In this document: positions 5,409 to 5,474 of the stretch, piece after piece
Numbering within the stretch: position 1 is the stretch's first letter
How the letters are laid out: each line of letters opens with the position of its first letter
Assembly: GCA_050731755.1 (NCBI GenBank)
Contig: JBOHPP010000153.1
Location: 1 to 5,474 of the forward strand
Origin: JBOHPP01 sp050731755
Lineage (GTDB): Bacteria > Methylomirabilota > Methylomirabilia > Rokubacteriales > CSP1-6
Direction: 5' to 3'
DNA length: 5,474 nt
Program-made: the position numbers and the translations under genes
Notes under the pieces: model-generated
What the model was told of the DNA's origin: nothing
The model's input: only the letters and a program-made list of their open reading frames with translations
Database searches by the model: none

Positions 5409-5414
5409 CGGAAT

Positions 5415-5442
5415 CGGTCGTGGGCGTACGATACCACGACCG
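5415..5442 (-). promoter_or_regulatory. Operator-like 9-bp inverted repeat enclosing the candidate -10 of the CDGSH gene
   Basis: The plus-strand arms CGGTCGTGG (5415-5423) and CCACGACCG (5434-5442) are perfectly complementary around a 10-bp spacer. On the minus strand the spacer begins with TATCGT (5428-5433), preceded within the arm by TGG, making a TGn-extended -10 ending 30 nt before the CDGSH ATG. Transcription starting from it would leave out the upstream arm, so the palindrome is better explained as a DNA site for a dimeric regulator than as an RNA hairpin. No regulator gene is in the window to link to it. Confidence 0.5.
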
Positions 5443-5474
5443 GAATGAAGCACGGCGCACGCCGGCCTCGCGGC

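Noticed and set aside
5445..5474. Start of a plus-strand gene (ATG AAG CAC...) at the right edge
   Set aside because: Only ten codons are visible (Arg/Gly-rich) and there is no spaced Shine-Dalgarno, so it cannot be told from chance, although a divergent gene would suit the palindrome.
1..5474. CRISPR array, tRNA or rRNA, insertion sequence, toxin-antitoxin or phage-defence module
   Set aside because: No repeat-spacer pattern, transposase motif, cloverleaf-like structure or defence domain was found on either strand.

Overview
This is a GC-rich window (coding regions look like roughly 65-70% G+C, with strong third-position GC bias) from a bacterial chromosome. It has the look of an environmental, possibly metagenome-assembled soil or subsurface genome. 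GTG and TTG starts, tight gene packing, two amidohydrolase-superfamily genes, a cysteine-free carboxymuconolactone decarboxylase-like protein and a dipeptide/oligopeptide ABC relic would fit Rokubacteria/Methylomirabilota or a deltaproteobacterial-type lineage. That placement is an impression, not a demonstration.

Left part (1-1761). An amidohydrolase-2 family gene runs leftwards off the window edge (its C-terminal part is missing). It is divergent from a small membrane protein related to the PGPGW-type family. The 74-bp gap between them carries a perfect TTGACA -35 pointing at the amidohydrolase. A carboxymuconolactone decarboxylase-like protein with its own Shine-Dalgarno and an extended -10-like element follows the membrane gene.

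Middle (about 1791-2557). A decayed DppF/OppF-type ABC ATPase sits here. It has no N-terminal region, a Walker A motif from which five residues have been cleanly removed, two single-base indels that almost cancel each other, and a C-terminal deletion that leaves the ancestral end (ACHLYDRV then stop) in another frame. No permease or binding protein lies next to it.

Right part (2694-5474). A metallo-beta-lactamase-fold hydrolase of the NAPE-PLD/UlaG-like type, with all metal ligands present and a putative N-terminal signal segment, overlaps by one base with a full-length homologue of ACMSD (aminocarboxymuconate-semialdehyde decarboxylase). These two are the only clear translationally coupled pair in the window. 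A small basic hypothetical protein follows, convergent with a CDGSH iron-sulfur protein gene. The CDGSH promoter region carries a perfect 9-bp inverted repeat bracketing the likely -10 box.

I see no CRISPR array, tRNA/rRNA, insertion sequence or recognisable defence or mobile system. The points most worth checking are the uncharacterised MBL-hydrolase/ACMSD-like pair, the operator-like palindrome at the CDGSH gene and the lesions of the ABC pseudogene.
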